The notes below the pieces were generated by a model. The model saw nothing but the letters and a program-made list of their open reading frames with translations. It had not been told where the DNA came from and did not search any database. From NCBI RefSeq assembly GCF_036053395.1, contig NZ_CP107942.1:7458501-7522500 (forward strand): a stretch of 64,000 bases of DNA, in the 5' to 3' direction. Positions within the stretch are counted from its first letter, which is position 1. Every line of letters begins with the position of its first letter. A program made the position numbers and the translations under genes. Below, piece by piece: positions 60,609 through 64,000 of this stretch. The stretch comes from Actinoplanes sp. NBC_00393. Lineage in GTDB: Bacteria; Actinomycetota; Actinomycetes; Mycobacteriales; Micromonosporaceae.

Positions 60609-61207
60609 CCACACCACCCGTCCGCGTCGACGGTCGCACCGCACGTTCCGAGCGGACCCGCAATGCGATCGTCGACGCCCACCTCCAGCTGATCAAGGAA
60701 GGCGACCTGCGGCCCACCGCGGACCGGATCGCCAAGCTGGCGGGGGTCTCACTGCGCGCCCTGTGGAGCCATTTCGCCGACATGGAGGCGCTGATGACTG
60801 CGAGCGGTCAGCGCGTCCTCGAGCAGCGGGACGCCTCCTACGAGCCGGTGCCGGCCGACCTGCCGCTGGCGGAGCGGATCCAGGCGTACAGCCGCCAGCG
60901 TGCCCGGTTGCTCGAGGAGATCAGCCCCAACGCCCGGGCCTCCGCCCTGAAGGAGCCCTTCTCGGCCGGCCTGCAGCACTACCGGAAGCTGCATTCGAAC
61001 CGGGTACGCGACGAGCTGCTCACCACCTTCCCGGCCGAGATCGGCAGCGACGACGATCTGCTCAACGCGCTGACCTCGATCAGTCAGTGGCCGACCTGGG
61101 CGACCTGGCGGGAGGCGATGGACCTGCCGATCGAGGACGCCGAGGCCGCCCTCAGCCGCACCGTCACCGCGCTGCTGGCCGGGCGTTACGCAGCCGAATC
61201 CCACTGA
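60605..61207 (+). CDS. TetR-family regulator, last gene of the LIV/ACAD operon
   Basis: The 200-residue protein has an N-terminal helix-turn-helix ([17 protein letters not shown], then [17 protein letters not shown]) and a ligand domain of unknown specificity. It starts with GTG in the acyl-CoA dehydrogenase stop (GTGA). As the only regulator in the operon it is the best candidate for the palindrome at 51503-51519, perhaps sensing an acyl-CoA intermediate. Its 3' end overlaps the convergent DUF6886 gene by 44 nt. Confidence 0.88.
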   Translation: MTTPPVRVDGRTARSERTRNAIVDAHLQLIKEGDLRPTADRIAKLAGVSLRALWSHFADMEALMTASGQRVLEQRDASYEPVPADLPLAERIQAYSRQRARLLEEISPNARASALKEPFSAGLQHYRKLHSNRVRDELLTTFPAEIGSDDDLLNALTSISQWPTWATWREAMDLPIEDAEAALSRTVTALLAGRYAAESH

Positions 61208-61694
61208 AGCCGGCGGTGCTGGCGATGACCTGCTCCCAGAAGGGCCACAAGTTGTCCAGCACCCGCAGCTGGATGCCGGCGCGGGCGTGGCATTCGAGCA
61301 GGTCACCGACCGGTTCCGGGGCGCCCAGCGGCTCGACCGTTTCGGTGGCCACTCGCGCATGGTCGCCGAACGGGCGGAAACGCTCGGCGGGGAGCCGGTA
61401 GGCGTACAGGACTGTGGTCCGCATGGCGTCCAGCCAGGCGTACTCGATCGCATGGACCCGCTCCCCGCACCCGGCGCCGATGATCCGCTCGCGATCGTCT
61501 GTGGTGGTCTCCGGCCGGACCCAGGCCATCGCCCGCGGGCATTGCCGGGGGAACCAGTAGTCAGGTGCCCGGTCGTGGTCGACGGCCCAGACGTAGGCCT
61601 CGGGCTGCTGCGCGGTAGCCGCCACGTGCGGCACGAAGCGCGTGATCGACGGATCTTCGGAGAAGTGCAGCACCTGGCCGTCCGCTGGTCTCAT
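61164..61694 (-). CDS. DUF6886-like protein
   Basis: The 176-residue protein begins with LHFSEDPSITRFVPHVA and contains VWAVDHDRAPDYWFPRQCPR and [22 protein letters not shown], segments I associate with DUF6886 (recalled, not searched). No catalytic motif or membrane segment is visible. ATG 61694 is the likely start. It overlaps tetR tail-to-tail by 44 nt and is overlapped at its 5' end by a small frame on the same strand. Confidence 0.78.
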   Translation of the reverse strand: MRPADGQVLHFSEDPSITRFVPHVAATAQQPEAYVWAVDHDRAPDYWFPRQCPRAMAWVRPETTTDDRERIIGAGCGERVHAIEYAWLDAMRTTVLYAYRLPAERFRPFGDHARVATETVEPLGAPEPVGDLLECHARAGIQLRVLDNLWPFWEQVIASTAGFSGIRLRNARPAAR

Positions 61695-61779
61695 CCCGAT
61701 GATGGTGCCGCACGGCGCGGGCCAGGTCGGCCTCGCGGGCCCGGATCATCTCCCGCTGGATCTGCCACGGTGTCGTCAT
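61561..61779 (-). CDS. Small helical protein overlapping DUF6886
   Basis: ATG 61779 gives MTTPWQIQREMIRAREADLA and a helical, charged start like small actinobacterial proteins of unknown role. After about 30 residues the frame runs through the DUF6886 coding sequence and becomes Arg-rich, so the true protein may once have ended earlier. It lies 9 nt beyond the stop of the LuxR gene on the same strand. Confidence 0.35.
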   Translation of the reverse strand: MTTPWQIQREMIRAREADLARAVRHHHRDETSGRPGAALLRRSVDHALRAARGGYRAAARGLRLGRRPRPGT

Positions 61780-61788
61780 GGTTCGACG

Positions 61789-64000
61789 CTAGGAAGCCGG
61801 GCGCCCCGGGAAATCGGTGTCCGTACCCATAAAATGCCGGGCTGCCTGGCCGCGCCGGGCCACGCCGAGCTTGCGCAGGATCGCGGAGACGTGGTGGTGC
61901 ACGGTCTTCGTCGACAGGAACAGCCGCTGCGCGATCTCCACATTCGACATGCCCTCGCTGACCAGGGCGAGCACCTCGACCTCCCGCCGGGTCAGGTCGG
62001 CCGGATGGGCCCGGGTGCGGCGTTGCGGTCCGCGCGGGATGTCCCGCAGGCCGCGGGAACGCAGCCGCCGGGTGACGATCGCGGCCGCCGGCCGGGCGCC
62101 GAGCCGCTGGAATTCCGCGAGCGCGGCACGTAAGCCGGCCTCGTGCGGTGCCCCGGCCAGGACCAATGCCGCATCGTACGCACAATCGCGCGCCCGCAAC
62201 TGCTCCGCCGCCGCCATCTCCCCCGCTCCGGCCGGGCTCTCCCCTGCCAGGTTCAGCAACCGGGTCAGCTCGCCGATCACGGCGGCTGCCTGCCACCGCC
62301 GGGCCACCTCGAGGGTGTCCCGCAGTTCGGCCTCCACCGGCCGTCCGGCGAGCCAGGCCGCTCCCGCCCGGGCGGCCGCTACCGGCGCCAGATACTGCAG
62401 CTCGGTCTGCCCCTCAGCCAGTGCCCGCGCCTCGTCCAGGAGTACCCACGGATCCTCGTCACCGCGCCGGGCCGCGACCAGCCCGGCCACGGTCAGCGCC
62501 AGGATCCGCAGCAGCGGCGCCGGCCCGGCGGCACGCAGCAGCGACCGGGCGTCCCCGGCCGCGGCCTCCCACCGGCCGGTGTCCAGCAGGTACCTCGCCC
62601 GGTACGCCACCAGGTAGCTGCTCCAGGCCTCCAGCCCGAGCTCCTCGCACGCGGCCAGGCCGTGGTCCAACCAGGACACCAGGTGGTACGCGCGGGTGCG
62701 GGTCATCGCCCAGCCGACATGCAGGTACGCCCGGCCGACGTGCTCGTCCAGCCCCTCCTGCTCAGCCAGGGCGAGACTGCGCTCCAGTTTCCGGATGCCG
62801 TCCGGCTCGCCGGTGAGCAGTTGCATGGTGCCGATGTTGTTGAGGCTGTGCACGACGATCTCCGGCACGTCGTGCTCCGCGGCCAGGCGCAGGGCTCGTT
62901 CGCCGTAGGTCATCGTGCCCGCGTAGTCCTCCAGGTTGAGCCAGGTCGCGGACTGGTTGCTGCACGCCACCGCCAGCTCCGGGCCCGGTGGAAGGCTGTC
63001 GAGCAGCTCCATCGCGGTGTCCCCGGCCCGCGCCGACTCCGCGGCGAGACCGGCGCACCACAGCCGCCGGGCCAGCGCGACGAGCGCTGCGCCCGCGCCG
63101 AGCCGGTCACCGGTCTGCTGCCGGAGCCGGATGGCCGCGCGCAGGGTGGCGATCGACTCGTCGGTCTGCTCGGTCAGGTAGCACTCGTGCGAGCGGCGTT
63201 CCAGCAGCGTGGCGCGTTCGGCCGGGGGCAGCGTGCCGGCGAAGCGGAGGGCTCGCGCGTACTGTGCGGCAGCCTCCCGGTGTGCGCCGCGGGCGGCGGC
63301 CTGCTCGGCCGCGATCGGCGCCCAGATCCGGACGGTCGCGGCATCGCCGGCGGCCTCCGCGTGATGCGCCACCCGGCTCGGGTCGGCCGTGTCCGGCTCG
63401 TCCAGCAGAGCCCGCAGCACGGCCCGGTTGAGCTCCAGCCGCCGGTGCGGGGTGAGTGACTCCTCGACGGTGATCCGGGCCAGCTCGTGCCGGAACGCCA
63501 CGCCGCCCGGCACGCCCTCCAGCATTCCGGCGCCCAGCGCCGCGTCCAGGCCGGGGACGGCCCGCAGCTCCATGAAGGACGGGGCCACCGACACCGCCTC
63601 CAGCAGGGCCACCGCCTCCGGGTCCAGCTGGACGATCCGGGACAGGACCGCGTCCCGTACGGTCAACGGCACCTGCTCGCCCGCGCCGGCCAGGACCTCC
63701 GTGACGAAGAACGGGTTTCCCCCGGTGACCCGGTGCAGCGCGGCGCCGTCCCCTCCGGCCAGCACGCCCACCGCCTCCCGGGACAGCGGCTCGACGCGGA
63801 GCCGCTGCACCGACTCGCCGCGCAGCTCGCCGAGCGTCCGGCGCAGCGGGTGACCGCGGTCCAGCTCGTCACTGCGGTAACTGGCGACGACCAGCGCCGG
63901 AATGCCCTCGATCCGGCGCCCCAGCAGGCTGAGCACGTCCAATGTGGCCTCGTCGGCCCAGTGCAGATCCTCCAGGACGAGAATCAGGCCAGGACGCGCC
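61789..64000 (-). CDS. LuxR-family (LAL-type) ATPase regulator, N-terminus outside the window
   Basis: The visible 737 residues enter at a Walker B-like segment (LILVLEDLHWADEATLD) and pass through the AAA/STAND region (VASYRSDELDRGHPLRR, VTGGNPFFVTEVLA). A long helical repeat region of TPR type follows (about 200-600). The C-terminus is a LuxR helix-turn-helix (LTRREVEVLALVSEGMSNVE and KTVHHHVSAILRKLGV). This is the large MalT/LAL class of ATP-dependent activators. Walker A and the start lie beyond 64000. Signal and target are unknown; two small genes follow on the same strand. Confidence 0.9.
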   Translation of the reverse strand, partial: ARPGLILVLEDLHWADEATLDVLSLLGRRIEGIPALVVASYRSDELDRGHPLRRTLGELRGESVQRLRVEPLSREAVGVLAGGDGAALHRVTGGNPFFVTEVLAGAGEQVPLTVRDAVLSRIVQLDPEAVALLEAVSVAPSFMELRAVPGLDAALGAGMLEGVPGGVAFRHELARITVEESLTPHRRLELNRAVLRALLDEPDTADPSRVAHHAEAAGDAATVRIWAPIAAEQAAARGAHREAAAQYARALRFAGTLPPAERATLLERRSHECYLTEQTDESIATLRAAIRLRQQTGDRLGAGAALVALARRLWCAGLAAESARAGDTAMELLDSLPPGPELAVACSNQSATWLNLEDYAGTMTYGERALRLAAEHDVPEIVVHSLNNIGTMQLLTGEPDGIRKLERSLALAEQEGLDEHVGRAYLHVGWAMTRTRAYHLVSWLDHGLAACEELGLEAWSSYLVAYRARYLLDTGRWEAAAGDARSLLRAAGPAPLLRILALTVAGLVAARRGDEDPWVLLDEARALAEGQTELQYLAPVAAARAGAAWLAGRPVEAELRDTLEVARRWQAAAVIGELTRLLNLAGESPAGAGEMAAAEQLRARDCAYDAALVLAGAPHEAGLRAALAEFQRLGARPAAAIVTRRLRSRGLRDIPRGPQRRTRAHPADLTRREVEVLALVSEGMSNVEIAQRLFLSTKTVHHHVSAILRKLGVARRGQAARHFMGTDTDFPGRPAS

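Noticed and set aside
1..64000. tRNA or rRNA genes, insertion sequences and prophage genes
   Set aside because: I saw no tRNA-like cloverleaf, rRNA sequence, transposase or phage protein in any frame.

Overview
The window reads as a high-GC actinobacterial chromosome segment. Mycoredoxin and MshB place it among mycothiol users, and the gene content, GTG starts and frequent leaderless promoters fit Micromonosporaceae, perhaps Actinoplanes or a relative (inference from gene content, not from a search). The order uvrD2 (5' edge) - mycoredoxin - nudC - adnB - adnA matches the M. tuberculosis Rv3198c-Rv3202c neighbourhood, with extra genes inserted.

Layout. 0-5 kb: uvrD2 start, mrx1 with a SigR/SigH-like promoter, a PhyH dioxygenase, and a nudC-M16-M16 operon read leftward. 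5-8.2 kb: an Rrf2 regulator and an SsuABC-type importer. 8.2-11 kb: a membrane protein, plsC, cspA and a conserved hypothetical. 11-20 kb: AdnB/AdnA helicase-nuclease plus two LOG-family proteins, all leftward. 20-25.9 kb: lysine/DAP genes (dapE, dapD), the lysG/lysE regulator-exporter pair, a MerR regulator fused to DNA sliding-clamp domains, and a methyltransferase. 26-29.2 kb: four small exported proteins. 29-36.6 kb: an SDR, DUF4407, SIMPL, dapC, fdxA, a GNAT, two membrane proteins and mshB. 36.7-41.9 kb: an S9-like protein without its nucleophile and a TldD/PmbA pair separated by a repeat-built ORF. 42-46 kb: sdhCAB. 46-50 kb: acetyltransferases and a TetR-controlled MFS pump coupled to an AlkB-like dioxygenase. 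50-51.6 kb: a minisatellite-rich tract with no convincing gene. 51.6-61.2 kb: a long operon with a LIV-type ABC importer, two SDRs, an APH-type kinase, an acyl-CoA dehydrogenase and a TetR regulator. 61-64 kb: DUF6886, a small ORF and a LuxR-type regulator cut by the window edge.

How genes work together. dapC, dapD and dapE supply the succinylase branch of DAP/lysine synthesis, and LysG/LysE vent excess lysine or arginine. mrx1 and mshB both belong to mycothiol redox chemistry. The 51.6-61.2 kb operon looks like import plus catabolism of an acid through a kinase and acyl-CoA dehydrogenase, the pairing seen in ACAD10/11 and in Lva levulinate catabolism. A palindrome upstream is the likely site of its own TetR.

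Two themes recur. At least a dozen genes have a TAnnnT hexamer 6-7 nt before an ATG or GTG, the signature of leaderless mRNAs. Tandem repeats are also unusually frequent: those inside reading frames have periods divisible by three (30, 24, 15 bp), whereas 7-bp repeats occur only between confident genes. The most unusual single protein is the MerR-sliding clamp fusion; the most interesting pathway candidate is the kinase/ACAD operon.
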